Assembly: GCF_003268395.1 (NCBI RefSeq)
Contig: NZ_LQXQ01000014.1
Span: 1 to 64,000, forward strand
Origin: Acinetobacter sp. CFCC 10889
GTDB lineage: Bacteria > Pseudomonadota > Gammaproteobacteria > Pseudomonadales > Moraxellaceae
Direction: 5' to 3'
DNA length: 64,000 nt
Positions 31,317-42,300 of the stretch are shown here, in pieces. The notes below the pieces were generated by a model, which had not been told where the DNA came from, did not search any database, and saw nothing but the letters and a program-made list of their open reading frames with translations. A program made the position numbers and the translations under genes. Numbering within the stretch: position 1 is the stretch's first letter; the number at the start of each line of letters is the position of its first letter.

Positions 31317-33229
31317 CAACAATGCAAAATCTGAATGAAATTGTGCTTAAAGTTGGTGCAGAAATTTATTTTCAAAATAAGAAATTTTTGATTAAAGCTA
31401 TCTTAAACTTTGAGGAATTATTACTTTTAGATATTGATAAAAATGAAAAAAAAATTATCAATATTTCACAGTTAAGTTATAAACCTAAAATCGCAATTGA
31501 AAATATTTCTTTTGATCATGATATTCAACGTGTCAGTGATGATCACTGGGCAAAAGCATTAAAAAAATATGAAGTAATTAAGCCCTTACTGGAATCGCCA
31601 AATAGAACTAGAGCTGATGTAATAAAAAGAGCTAAAGAATACAGTTTTAATGTCTCAGCATTGTATAAATGGATCAAAGCTTATGAAGCTGAAGGTGTAG
31701 TGACTTCATTATTGCCAAAAGAACGTGTTGATAAAGGTGGGAAGCGGTTAGATGATAATGTTGAATTGATAATTACTCAGGTCATAAATCAACATTATTT
31801 AACTCCACAAAGAAAATCAATATCTTATATACAGACTGAAATTAAAAGAATTTGTAAAAATTCAGAGTTAGAAATTCCACATCACAATACGATAAGAAAT
31901 CGAATTAAAGAACTTTCAGAATATTCTATGATTTCACATAGATTTGGTAAAAAAGCAGCAGAAGATAAGTTTAAACCCAAAACAGGGCATTTCCCCAATG
32001 CTGACTATCCTCAGGCAGTTTGGCAAATTGACCATACTCAATTGGATATAATTTTAGTAGATGATATTTATAGGAGACCAATTGGTCGTCCATGGATTAC
32101 AGTCGCAATTGATGTCTACAGTCGTATGACGGTTGGCTTTTATATTTCATTTGATCCACCAAGTGCCTTATCTGTTGGTTTATGTTTAACGCAAGCCATA
32201 TTACCTAAAGATACATATACACAAAGTTATGAATTGAAGCAAAAATGGCCAGTTTGGGGTTTGCCTAAAAAGGTACACGCTGATAATGCTAAGGAATTTA
32301 GAGGTGCAATGCTCACTCGAGCATGTCAACAATATGGTATTAATTTAGAGTGGAGACCTGTTGCTCGTCCAAACTTTGGTGGTCATATTGAAAGATTACA
32401 AGGTACTTTTCTAAGAAAAATTCATGATTTAGCGGGAACTACTTTTTCAAATATTGCACAAAGGAAAGGTTATGATTCTGAAAAGTATGCTGATAAAACT
32501 CTATCTGAACTTGAAGAATGGTTTGCGATTTTAGTTGTAGACACTTACCACATACAAAAGCATAGTGTGATTGGCATGCCTCCACTTGCCAAATTCACAG
32601 AAGGAATTCTAGGGACTGATCAGAAAAAAGGAACTGGCTTACCTTCAAGGATTTTAGATGAAAATAAATTAAAATTAGATTTCATGCCCTTTATTTCTCG
32701 AAGTATTCAGGATTACGGAGTAGTTATTGATAATATTCATTATTATCATGACGTACTCAGACGCTGGATTAATTTTAAAGATCCGAACAATCCTAGACAA
32801 AAGAAGAAATTTACCTTTCGACGTGATTCTCGTGATATTAGCCAAATTTGGTTTTTTGACCCAGAAGTTAATACATACTATCCAATCCCATATAGAAATA
32901 TTTCGAATCCTAAAATGAGTATATGGGATCTTCGTGAAGCGAAAAAGAAAGCGAAAATAGATCATTTAGATGAAAAATCTGAGAAAGATATTATCGATGC
33001 ATTCAATAGGCTTAGAAAGATTGAGGAAATATCCTCAGAAAAGACAAAGGCTGCAAGAAAATCTTATCAAAGAAGAAATTCGGGCTTTAATAAGGCGAAA
33101 AATCATATTCAATCAGCAAATGAAAATGATGAGCTAAATAATGATCAACAGTTAACAGAAGATTTTCAAGAAATCAAAACAACGCAAATTTTACCTTTTG
33201 ATGAGCTGGATGATTTTATTAATGAATAG
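31310..33229 (+). CDS. tnsB: TnsB-like DDE transposase
   Basis: A 639-aa transposase of the Mu/Tn7 (rve) class; binds the transposon ends and cuts and joins the 3' ends. After N-terminal helix-turn-helix domains (A-D-V-I-K-R-A-K-E-Y-S-F-N-V-S-A-L-Y-K-W), the integrase core shows D241 (W-Q-I-D-H-T), D325 (V-H-A-D-N-A-K-E-F) and E361 (G-G-H-I-E-R-L-Q-G-T-F), then a Mu-type barrel and a basic, charged C-terminal tail that would contact TnsC. Corresponds to tniA of AbaR elements. Confidence 0.95.
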   Translation: MVTTMQNLNEIVLKVGAEIYFQNKKFLIKAILNFEELLLLDIDKNEKKIINISQLSYKPKIAIENISFDHDIQRVSDDHWAKALKKYEVIKPLLESPNRTRADVIKRAKEYSFNVSALYKWIKAYEAEGVVTSLLPKERVDKGGKRLDDNVELIITQVINQHYLTPQRKSISYIQTEIKRICKNSELEIPHHNTIRNRIKELSEYSMISHRFGKKAAEDKFKPKTGHFPNADYPQAVWQIDHTQLDIILVDDIYRRPIGRPWITVAIDVYSRMTVGFYISFDPPSALSVGLCLTQAILPKDTYTQSYELKQKWPVWGLPKKVHADNAKEFRGAMLTRACQQYGINLEWRPVARPNFGGHIERLQGTFLRKIHDLAGTTFSNIAQRKGYDSEKYADKTLSELEEWFAILVVDTYHIQKHSVIGMPPLAKFTEGILGTDQKKGTGLPSRILDENKLKLDFMPFISRSIQDYGVVIDNIHYYHDVLRRWINFKDPNNPRQKKKFTFRRDSRDISQIWFFDPEVNTYYPIPYRNISNPKMSIWDLREAKKKAKIDHLDEKSEKDIIDAFNRLRKIEEISSEKTKAARKSYQRRNSGFNKAKNHIQSANENDELNNDQQLTEDFQEIKTTQILPFDELDDFINE

Positions 33230-34100
33230 TGAATATATGCATTTAAATGAATCATCAAGGAGTTATATAGATTTACCTTTAGATGAGCGAATATACAAAA
33301 TACGATCTCCTCGATGGATTGGATATCCACAATCACAATTCGTATTAAAAGAACTGAATAAGTTAATGGTAATGCCTAAAACGCATCGCATGCCAAATCT
33401 TCTGATTCATGGTGAGACAAATAATGGCAAAACTATGCTGATTAAGCGATTTGAAAAAATGTATCCATCAAGTGAAAATGTTAATGGAGAAGGTGTCCAC
33501 ATTCCTGTCATGGTTATACAGGCTCCTCCAAAACCTGATGAAACTCGGTTATATAATATTATTTTAGATTCTCTATTTGCACATTATAAGCAAAGTGATC
33601 GAGTAGATAAAAAGTTATTTCAAGTCATTCATTTGCTTAAATATGTGCAGTTAAAAGTCTTAGTTATTGATGAAATTCACCATTTATTAGCAGGAAGTAC
33701 AGAAAAACAACGTGGTTTTTTAAATGTGATTAAATATTTAGGGAATGAGTTACAAATTCCAATAGTTGGTGTTGGTACTGAAGCAGCCAAAAGAAGTATT
33801 GCAACAGATCCTCAATTATCAAACCGATTTAAAAGAGTTGAATTGCCACTTTGGAAAAATGATGATGATTTTTTACGCTTACTAGTCAGTTTTGAAAGAT
33901 TATTACCACTAAAAAAACCATCTGATTTAATCACTCCTCAAATTGCGAATAAATTATTTCTTTTGTCTGAAGGCTATCTAGGAGAAGTATCTCAAATTCT
34001 TGTTGAAGCGGCTGTCTTAGCAATCGAAAAAGGTACTGAAAAAATAGATTTAACTATATTAAATGAATTGAAGTGGGAAGCCCCTTCTCGTAGAAGATAA
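33222..34100 (+). CDS. tnsC: TnsC/TniB-like AAA+ transposition regulator
   Basis: A 292-aa ATPase linking target selector and transposase; forms filaments on target DNA in related systems. Walker A is G-E-T-N-N-G-K-T at residues 64-71, Walker B is L-V-I-D-E-I-H-H, and sensor region G-V-G-T-E follows. The ATG at 33222 overlaps the tnsB stop; an upstream ATG at 33198 is less likely. Length fits TniB (short TnsC), matching the AbaR tniB gene. Confidence 0.92.
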   Translation: MNSEYMHLNESSRSYIDLPLDERIYKIRSPRWIGYPQSQFVLKELNKLMVMPKTHRMPNLLIHGETNNGKTMLIKRFEKMYPSSENVNGEGVHIPVMVIQAPPKPDETRLYNIILDSLFAHYKQSDRVDKKLFQVIHLLKYVQLKVLVIDEIHHLLAGSTEKQRGFLNVIKYLGNELQIPIVGVGTEAAKRSIATDPQLSNRFKRVELPLWKNDDDFLRLLVSFERLLPLKKPSDLITPQIANKLFLLSEGYLGEVSQILVEAAVLAIEKGTEKIDLTILNELKWEAPSRRR

Positions 34101-34123
34101 TTTAAATATATAGTGAGGTTTTC

Positions 34124-35170
34124 ATGGAAACTTTCAAGATTTTACCAGCACACCCTCACCCATTAGATGGTGAATTGTTTTCATCTTGGTTTGCTCGATT
34201 AGCCTTTGATAATGTGTCAAAAGTACATTCTTTTGCAATTGAAATATTTGGGCAACAATATGGTCATAGTTTTTGGACTCGTGATATTGATTGTTTTATT
34301 GATCAAAATCGTTCAAGTCAAATATCATACCGTACAGGAATAAATGAGAGTGAAATATTTCAGACTACAATTAGAAGTTATGAAGGGGTTCTTTTTACTC
34401 AATTGAATTCTGGTTTTAACAGATGGATATTGCCATGTGGGATTTATCATAGAACTAGAAAAAGTAATTGGCTTGTATTTTGTCCTCTATGTTTGGCTGC
34501 TGATCAAGTTCCCTATTTTAGAAAAAGTTGGCGTTTATCTTTATTTACTGTTTGCCCAACCCATCAAATATATATGCTAGAGAGTTGCCCTAAGTGTAGT
34601 CAACCGATCAATTTTTTTAGGCAAGAGTTAGGCGAACGTTCAAAATATTTTGTAAATGCAATTACAGATTGCGCTTATTGTAAGTTTGACTTACGAAATT
34701 CAAATATTAAGTTAATAGCGTTAAGTGATTCGAGAATAATTCAAGACATTTTTGATTTAATTAAAAAGCACGATGATGGATGGTGGTATTTAAAACAAGG
34801 TCAATATGCATTGCCATATAGTTTTGCATATTATGATGTAATTCATTATTTAAGTTCATTTTTAAATTCTAAAGTTGGAACTCCTTTATATGAAGAAGCT
34901 TTGATTGATCTGAATTTTAATACTTCAACTTTTCTGCAAAATCGAAAAAATCAGGTTTTTGAAATTCGAAGCTTAAATGAACGATTTATTTTATTAGCTT
35001 GCACTCTTTGGTTATTAGATAATTGGCCAATTAGAATGGTTGAGTTATGTAAAAAATATAATTTAACAGCTTCAAAAATTACAAGATCTGAAGTTTTACC
35101 GTTTTGGTTCTCAAAAGAAATCGATTTAAATTTAAGAGGAATTGATGTTATTGCTAGAAATTTTAATTAA
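34124..35170 (+). CDS. tniQ: TniQ/TnsD-like target selector
   Basis: A 348-aa TniQ-family protein: N-terminal L-P-A-H-P-H-P-L-D-G-E-L-F-S-S-W-F-A-R-L, then zinc-binding pairs C120/C123, C144/H147, C155/C158 and C183/C186. In Tn7 the TnsD member binds the attachment site; here the expected target is comM. The protein is shorter than E. coli TnsD, with about 150 residues after the zinc region for DNA recognition. It follows tnsC by 23 bp and completes the left operon. Confidence 0.9.
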   Translation: METFKILPAHPHPLDGELFSSWFARLAFDNVSKVHSFAIEIFGQQYGHSFWTRDIDCFIDQNRSSQISYRTGINESEIFQTTIRSYEGVLFTQLNSGFNRWILPCGIYHRTRKSNWLVFCPLCLAADQVPYFRKSWRLSLFTVCPTHQIYMLESCPKCSQPINFFRQELGERSKYFVNAITDCAYCKFDLRNSNIKLIALSDSRIIQDIFDLIKKHDDGWWYLKQGQYALPYSFAYYDVIHYLSSFLNSKVGTPLYEEALIDLNFNTSTFLQNRKNQVFEIRSLNERFILLACTLWLLDNWPIRMVELCKKYNLTASKITRSEVLPFWFSKEIDLNLRGIDVIARNFN

Positions 35171-35224
35171 TTTATCATCTATTTCTATTCGTTTCTTATT
35201 AGTTATTCTTGTTTCAAACGTACC

Positions 35225-35357
35225 ACTATAACCATTTATAAATGCTGTGCTGTGATACGCCTAAACGTTCTGCGACATCAGTGACCGAATATCCGCGTTC
35301 AGTAATCAATTTTACAGCTTCATCTTTAAATTCTGGGGTATAACGTTGTCCACTCAT
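35225..35357 (-). pseudogene. IS3-family orfA remnant
   Basis: Reading the minus strand from an ATG at 35357: M-S-G-Q-R-Y-T-P-E-F-K-D-E-A-V-K, then T-D-V-A-E-R-L-G-V-S-Q-H-S-I-Y-K-W-L, stop. This is the helix-turn-helix start of an IS3-group OrfA, cut off after 43 residues. The rest of the insertion sequence is absent. The left end probably begins near 35394-35398. Confidence 0.85.
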
Positions 35358-35403
35358 AATGTTTTTCCTATGCAAAAAGAATAGATCATATTTGTCTAGG
35401 AGA

Positions 35404-35523
35404 GTGGTGGCAGTCCATACAGGTCTTGATGATCTTATGGTCGATATTGTTGAATCACAGGATGATCAAGAATTATTGGCACTACGTGTTTCTGATTTTT
35501 TATATGAAATTTCTGAAATCTAA
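35404..35523 (+). pseudogene. C-terminal gene remnant next to the IS scar
   Basis: A 39-residue open stretch from GTG at 35404 ending D-F-L-Y-E-I-S-E-I. It has no binding site and begins right at the IS end, so it looks like the tail of a gene whose front was deleted. Could be chance. Confidence 0.3.
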
Positions 35524-35741
35524 TTGCCTTTAAATAGTTTTCCGTCTAATCGTAAATAATTTGGTATATTTTAATTATATTGCCATTTCGGCTTATTAGT
35601 ATGGAATATCTATTACGGTACGAATAAGCATGGCTAGTAATTTTAAGTTATAGTTGATTATTAGACAACTTGCATAACTTAAATTCCAGCTAATCAGCTA
35701 CCTAAAATCTCCTAAGTGGAAGTCTCCTATTAATTCAATAT

Positions 35742-35773
35742 AAGTCAGCCATGATTACATGACTGACTTTTCT
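35742..35773. terminator. Hairpin between tniQ region and cargo operon
   Basis: AAGTCAGCCATG / CATGACTGACTT (one mismatch) around ATTA, followed by TTCTT on the plus strand and placed about 25 bp after the stop of the minus-strand operon. Probably stops transcription of the cargo operon, although the minus-strand T-tract is poor. Confidence 0.6.
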
Positions 35774-35797
35774 TGATTAAGGGGGAATAGTTTCAGT

Positions 35798-37180
35798 TTA
35801 CTTTCTTTGATTCAATAAACCGTAAATACAATTTTCTTCTGCTTCAAGTTGTTTAAAAAAATCAAAAAATCCTTCAACTGCATTGCTATCTGTGATCATG
35901 ATACCTACTGGCACTGTGGTCAATATATCTTTGGATGGACTACTTACATGAATAATAAAAGCACAAAATGTATTTTCCATGACTAATATTTCAAAATTTC
36001 CTTCAAACATTAAGCTGCTTTCTCTAATTGTATGGAAGTTTTTTCCTCCTGATTGATTTGTAATTATTTTTTTATAATTACTTAGAGAATGCTTATCATC
36101 TTGAGATGAAACAGGTAGTAAGCATTTGAAGTTATTCGTCATTTTGTTAGAGGATAATCGATCAACAAAATCACCAAATCGATCAGATTTACCCCAAAAA
36201 TTGTCTGAAGGTGCTAACCAGTACAACTGCTTTTGTTCTGAATGATTACTTTGACATTTCTTAACCGCGTCAAAGAATAATTCTGCATTTTCTTTGGAAT
36301 AAATAGGTCCTATAAAGTAATGATTCGTACCATGATTTAATTCAGATAACTGATCTAAATGGAATTTTTGATGGCTAAATATGGATTCAATACCCAAATA
36401 TTCTTCCATATCTAATTTATCAAGTACTTTAACAATATCTTTAATATTTTCCGATTTTTTGGATGATCTAAGAGCTGAGTAAAGCGCATCTTCAATTTTA
36501 TCAACATTTTGCAAATGGTTAAAATCATTGATTTCAGTAGGAGTTGCATTATCATTGAATGTAAGATTAAGTTGGAAACGACGAGAATGATCTCGCAACT
36601 TTTCAACTTGACTCATTTTGTATAATTGAACTTTCTTCTCATCTTCATTTTCAGCAAGGTTGAACTTAATTAAATCTTGGTTGCTATAAAAGCGAAAATT
36701 TTTCTGAAACTCTTTATAGACCAATGACTCACTACTAGAAAGAAATTCCTTCGATGCTTCTAACTTAATTGAATTTAGTCCATTATCTGATGAGTTTTGG
36801 TTCACCGGTTCTGGGTTTAGACCAATCATTTCGAAATTCATTTTTTGAATACTATCTTCAATTTTATTTACATAGGGGATAGCGCAAACATCTGAAAACG
36901 CTTTTTCTAGCTGTTTAGTAAGTGAAAATTTACCATCTTCAAGATGTTGAATCTGTTCTCGATGCAATAAGCTTGTTAACAGCACATCAGTTTCGTGATT
37001 AGAAAGCTCTAGAAACTGAGCAATTTTTTCAGCGGACATTGGAGCGATAACCAATAGGCGCAATACCATTGAATCAATAAAATCCAAGGTTTCCTTCGTA
37101 GTATAACTAAATGCCACGTTGAATGTTTGTGATGGTAAGGTTACATCAATATCATGATAAGCTATCAGTGACTTTTCCAT
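35798..37180 (-). CDS. Winged-helix protein, third gene of the kinase-helicase operon
   Basis: A 460-aa protein of unknown family. Residues ~30-85 look like a winged helix (L-D-F-I-D-S-M-V-L-R-L-L-V-I-A-P-M-S-A-E-K-I-A-Q-F-L-E-L followed by L-L-T-S-L-L-H-R-E-Q-I). The middle is polar and helical. The C-terminal ~170 residues have an alternating strand/helix pattern (H-Y-F-I-G-P-I-Y-S-K-E-N, L-Y-W-L-A-P-S-D-N-F, F-E-G-N-F-E-I-L-V-M-E-N) that recalls the PLD-like fold of TrmB-type proteins, but I see no H-x-K-x4-D catalytic motif. It starts 3 bp after the helicase stop, so the two are co-translated. Probably sensor, regulator or degenerate effector of the module. Confidence 0.8.
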   Translation of the reverse strand: MEKSLIAYHDIDVTLPSQTFNVAFSYTTKETLDFIDSMVLRLLVIAPMSAEKIAQFLELSNHETDVLLTSLLHREQIQHLEDGKFSLTKQLEKAFSDVCAIPYVNKIEDSIQKMNFEMIGLNPEPVNQNSSDNGLNSIKLEASKEFLSSSESLVYKEFQKNFRFYSNQDLIKFNLAENEDEKKVQLYKMSQVEKLRDHSRRFQLNLTFNDNATPTEINDFNHLQNVDKIEDALYSALRSSKKSENIKDIVKVLDKLDMEEYLGIESIFSHQKFHLDQLSELNHGTNHYFIGPIYSKENAELFFDAVKKCQSNHSEQKQLYWLAPSDNFWGKSDRFGDFVDRLSSNKMTNNFKCLLPVSSQDDKHSLSNYKKIITNQSGGKNFHTIRESSLMFEGNFEILVMENTFCAFIIHVSSPSKDILTTVPVGIMITDSNAVEGFFDFFKQLEAEENCIYGLLNQRK

Positions 37181-37183
37181 TAA

Positions 37184-39364
37184 TTACACTCCTTCAACTA
37201 TAGTTTTTTTACGGTTTTTTTTACGATTGGGTGAGTCTACTTGTACTTTTTTATGCTTTGATCGTTTATTAATACGCTGATATTCTAAAGACTGTTCTGT
37301 ACGGTCTTTGATATAGGTTAATACGCGGCCTAAAGGCATATCTTTATTCACACCTTGCCACATTTCTTCTGCACCAAATATAACGAGTCTATCCATAGCT
37401 CGAGATAGAGCCACGTTAACTCGATTTGGAGACTGTAGGAATGCTGGAAACATACTTGAATCATTTCGAGTTACAGATAATATAATGATTTGATTCTCTT
37501 TACCTTGATAGCTATCCACCGTATCAATACGTACAATTGATCTCAATTCATTAGATACATCACTCAAAGCAAAAGCTTTTCTTAGCCGATTTTTTTGTTC
37601 AGCATATGTACAAATCACACCAATCGCTGGTTCTTTGATAGAGTTGAGTGAAGGCATTAGACGTTGTAATAAAGACTTGTCTTGGTCAACTCTTTTAAGA
37701 AAGTCAATAATTTGATCAATTTCATGTGGGTTGTAAATACTACTACCTTTTTCTAAGGTAAAGTGTTCTGCATTTCCTGTATCGACCCAAGTAACTGTTG
37801 CATTTAATTCAGTTGCAATATTGGATTGATAAATATCAGGAACTACACGTTTTAGTCTGACTCCTTCAGCCGACTCAACTCGTGAGTCAATTACAGCAGT
37901 TTCTAGTTTTCCTTCATAGAAACATGTTGAAACTAGATTGCCAATACTCGGACTCATACGATATTGGGTTAATAGTTCAGCACTAGCCTGATGACCATAA
38001 TATGAATCAAAAATACGACCAAAGTCACTTTGCAACTTGATTTCAACATCATCTTTGGAAATACCAAGTTGTTTTGCTAATGCTTTTTTATGCTCAGATG
38101 AATAAAGTGGAGGAAGTTGGTTTTGATCGCCTACCAAAAGAATTCGCGTACCTGATTGCATTGCAATAGCTAACTCAGAAGGTATAGAGCGTGCTGCTTC
38201 ATCAATAATGACCCAATCAAATACTTGATTTGCAATACCGATACTTTGTTGTCCTACACCAACGCATGTACCACAAACTAATTGTCTAGTTTTGACCAAA
38301 AAACTCTCATAATTAGCATTTTGGCTTTCAATCAACGGTTCATAGTCGAGTGCAATATTAATCAGAGCTTTTGCTTTTAGTCCTTCTTCATTGGATACTC
38401 CATGGTATTGATTGAGTGCGATAAACGTAATTGTGTCAATTTTATTTAACTGATTCAAAACAGATATATTCTTTTCATAGATACAAGCTTCGAGTTGCTT
38501 CATATAATCTTGATTAGCGTAAAATTTAGCTTTAAGTTTATTCATTGCTGATGTAAATGATTGTTTATATTCATCTAATGAGAAGCTGAATTTCTGCTCT
38601 ATATCATCTTGATCAATTGATTGGTAGGCTGATCTAAGATGATTTAATACATCGACTCGTATTGTATATAAATCACTCAAATAATCAGTATCGAGCGCTA
38701 ATTCATTAGAAAGTGCTATTACTCTCTCTCTGAGATTTGATTTGAAAAGCTCTTTTTGGCTAGTAATAATTGAACCCGTATAGACATCTTTTAATTCATT
38801 AGACACAGCACTTTCTTTGTTACTGATTCGAGCAATGCTTAATTCAGTATTATGTTTTAAACACTGTTTCCGGATACGCTCAACACTAGTATTGACAGCT
38901 TCATGTGACTGGCTGACTATAAGAATATTACCAACATTTAGTTTGTCATAGAGATAGTGTGCCAAAGTCGAAATAAATTCTGTTTTACCTGTTCCTGGTG
39001 GTCCCTTTAACATTGAAACAGGACCATACTTGACTACTTTACGAAAGGCATCTCGTTGCAATGGATTTAAGCTTTTAATCAGTTCATTTTTCGCATTAAA
39101 TACATCATATTTTTCAAAATCGGCATCTGAGATTTCGATTCCATAGTCTATGGCGTTAAGCTCTAGTGTAGGCTCAAAAAAATCAATAAGATTTGTAATT
39201 CGGGCTTTATTTTCCAGAATATTCTTTAAAGCATCTGCACGTTTACGATTAGATGATTTATCTGCTTTACTTTGTAAAAACAAAGTTGCTTCAGTAGGAA
39301 CTTCATTAACTTTTTTACAAAAATCAATCCACAATTCACCAATCTTGGATTGTGCAATATTCAT
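37184..39364 (-). CDS. UPF1/Dna2-like superfamily 1 helicase
   Basis: A 726-aa SF1 helicase of the COG1112 type. Walker A is G-P-P-G-T-G-K-T (121-128), motif II is D-E-A-A (388-391), motif III is G-D-Q-N-Q-L-P-P (412-419), motif IV region L-L-T-Q-Y-R-M-S-P-S-I-G, motif V V-D-S-Y-Q-G-K-E-N and motif VI V-N-V-A-L-S-R-A. A long helical insertion sits between motifs I and II (about residues 200-350), and the tail is lysine-rich (R-S-K-H-K-K, R-K-K-N-R-K-K). Its ATG overlaps the kinase stop (ATGA). In Mokosh-type anti-phage modules a helicase of this type pairs with a kinase. Confidence 0.93.
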   Translation of the reverse strand: MNIAQSKIGELWIDFCKKVNEVPTEATLFLQSKADKSSNRKRADALKNILENKARITNLIDFFEPTLELNAIDYGIEISDADFEKYDVFNAKNELIKSLNPLQRDAFRKVVKYGPVSMLKGPPGTGKTEFISTLAHYLYDKLNVGNILIVSQSHEAVNTSVERIRKQCLKHNTELSIARISNKESAVSNELKDVYTGSIITSQKELFKSNLRERVIALSNELALDTDYLSDLYTIRVDVLNHLRSAYQSIDQDDIEQKFSFSLDEYKQSFTSAMNKLKAKFYANQDYMKQLEACIYEKNISVLNQLNKIDTITFIALNQYHGVSNEEGLKAKALINIALDYEPLIESQNANYESFLVKTRQLVCGTCVGVGQQSIGIANQVFDWVIIDEAARSIPSELAIAMQSGTRILLVGDQNQLPPLYSSEHKKALAKQLGISKDDVEIKLQSDFGRIFDSYYGHQASAELLTQYRMSPSIGNLVSTCFYEGKLETAVIDSRVESAEGVRLKRVVPDIYQSNIATELNATVTWVDTGNAEHFTLEKGSSIYNPHEIDQIIDFLKRVDQDKSLLQRLMPSLNSIKEPAIGVICTYAEQKNRLRKAFALSDVSNELRSIVRIDTVDSYQGKENQIIILSVTRNDSSMFPAFLQSPNRVNVALSRAMDRLVIFGAEEMWQGVNKDMPLGRVLTYIKDRTEQSLEYQRINKRSKHKKVQVDSPNRKKNRKKTIVEGV

Positions 39365-42300
39365 TGTACCAATACAGAAAGTATAATCCCCCCTTTACCA
39401 GTTTCTTTAGTACACATTACATCAACTTTATCAGTTTTACTGAATTTAGCAGAAATGTCTTCTTCTAAGTCATAATATGCAATAGCACTAGTTGAATTTT
39501 TATGGTGTTTATTTTCAACAGTCTTTAATGGCTCTGATAATATAATTGTAGGGTGCGCATGGCGTTCGGTAACCATGACTTTTTTCCAAAGTTCTTTTGT
39601 TTCAATATCAAATGGTTGTTGATACGCAGACTGAATGGTATTTCCTGTTACTGTTGTCTTAGCATCATTGTTATTTTGAACAAAGTGCTTAGTCTCTTGT
39701 ACTTGATTTACTTCACGTTGGATTTGTAGTGCTTCTTTTTTCTCTTTAATTTGGTTTAACTGAAGTTGATTATACCGATCTAACGCTTCAGAAAAATTTT
39801 GATCCTGTGAAAGAAAATTGTTTAAATCAACTATATTATCGCGCTTACTCATTCCAGATAAAGGGTGTACCTGAATACTGGCATCAATACTACAATCAGC
39901 GTCTTTACTTGCTCTCCACCATAACTCTTGTTGTTGTACAAAGTCTATAAAGCTCAACTCCTTTTGATGTGGCTTATAGAATCCTTTAAGTGTGCCATTA
40001 ATACCACTAAGAGTAAGTCGAATATCTCCTTCACGAGCAGGTTCAAGTTGGATATACAACTTTCCATTTTCTGGATAAATAATGAAAGGTGAATCAACTT
40101 TACCAGTATAAATCATGATCTGAGGTGCTTCTTTAACATCAGCCCCTTTACATTCGAATGCTTCCATAAATCGAGTGTTATCAATATAACGAACACTTTC
40201 ATCTTCAAGTAATTCTGTTTTAAAAGCTTCGTATAACCAAGTTAAAGATTGATCTAGCGGAGTATGTTGTTCAGTAGATAGAACTATGCCATATAATTCG
40301 GCGATTAACTGCAATGCAGCATAGTTATCACATTGTTTTATCGTTGGGGTTTCAATATCTTTTGGATAATAATGGCTAGATGAATCGCGTTGTAAAACCT
40401 CAGGGTGATAACAATCTGTAAAGACCACATTTAAGTTTGTGCGATCTACCAAGATATTGTGATCATCTAAATGACCATGATGATATTCATGTTCATGAAA
40501 ACTTTTTAAGGATTGCAAAAGCTTAATTGCAAGATCATTTTTTTCTTGATCAGATGAGTTCTGTACCGCAATTTTCCATGGTTCACCTTTCACAGATGCT
40601 GTAACTAGATATACTGACGCTGTGATAGTCGATAAACCAAAATCAATAATTTGTGGAAGAAATTTTGGGCTAATTGACTTGATCGATTTTAAATCCTCAA
40701 AGAATCGCTTATAACAACTTTTTTGATAAGTCGTCATTGAAGACGGGACTTTCCCCATCCATGTTTTGACAAAACTATTCTCAGATGCATATAGCGAATA
40801 TTGAGCATTAACTTCTAAAGGCGCTCCCAACATAGGATAACTAATATAAATATTTGTCTGATTTAAAAAAGGGTCTAAGACAGCCTCTTCAAGTTCATAG
40901 CTAATTTCTTCGGTTGGTTTCCCTGCCAAAAAGTCTTGAAATAATGTATCAGTATTTTCATATCGCCCAGTTAATGCACAAATAAGTATTCTTTCAAGCC
41001 AATGATCTTGATCTAATTGAGCTGTATCAAAGCCTTTTAATGATTTTTGACTTAAACGTTTGTTCTTCCAAATATGAACAATTATTTGAGCTAACCAATA
41101 CACATCCTGTTGAGTTACTGTTAAATCTAAATTCGGGCGGTTGGCCGATGTGTTTAGAAATGGCAATATATCAACTAGCTCAGTATCTGGATGGGGTGAA
41201 TGTGTTTGATCACTTGCAGCTGAAAAATTTGATAACTGTACTTCTTTTTTGTAAGAGATCCATACACTGTGATCACCTATATCACCATGGACAATACCCA
41301 TTTGATGTAGTTGATTAACTTTACTAATCAAAATTTGGAATAAATCGAATTTCTCAGAATCACTCATTTTTGTAGCAAACGAACCAATAAATTCATTAAT
41401 TCGATGACTATTATCTGGTAACTCATATAATTCGTTGTATTTAGATGTCATATCATCTAATGTCGGATTTGTAATAGGGTGCAAACAGCTTTGGTAAAGG
41501 TCAGGTTTTTCAGTTTTGATTCTTTGGAAAATTTGACGCTCATTACAAATAAAATCAAAACGATGTTGTGGTTGGCTCATTTTTGAGTTACTAATCTGTA
41601 ACTCATTAAAATCCCAACAGCGCATTAAGGATTTTTCGCCAACTATGTTCAAAGAATGTGCCTTATATTCGGCATAAATATTTTTAGGATGACGAAAAAT
41701 TAGCTCGCCACGTTCATGATTATTGATAATCAGTGAGCGTGGTTGAATTTGATCTGGAGCAAAAATTTCATCAATAATTGGATGGTATTCTTTTTTAATA
41801 TTCCAAATGCGACCATCACGTTCAAGATGTGCGCGGAACATCTCATCAAAAATAGAGGGTTGAGCTAATTGTATAAACTCATCTAGTGAAAGAATATGTT
41901 CTAAATCTTCTTTTGGAAGACTCGAATAATCAGCCTTACCACACATAACGACAAAGTGTTCAACACTTTGATTATGAAAAGTAATACCTTGCTTTCGCTT
42001 TTCTTTCACCATGTCATCTAGTTTATTACGAACGAGAAACATCTTATTTTTGTTCTTTTCAACAGGACATGGATCTTTCTCTTGGTTATCTAGATACCAT
42101 TTCCCTGCACTCTTTGTTACTTTCTTACCATTCCAGTCTTTAAACTCAATGACTAGAATGTTTGCGTGCGTGATTACTAGTAGATCATATTCAAACTTTT
42201 GTACATCTCGCGCACCTCTCCCTTTTTTACCTGTTGAGTGCATAAATTCAAAACCAGCATATGCTCTCCAGTTTTTGGTTTTAGGAGATACATCAAAGAC

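Larger units (their letters stand above)
35171..35797. other. Scar region at the tniQ/cargo boundary
   Basis: 627 bp without an intact gene. It holds a truncated IS3-type orfA (35225-35357), a 40-codon C-terminal remnant (35404-35523), about 200 bp of AT-rich filler, and a hairpin (35742-35773). Confidence 0.6.
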
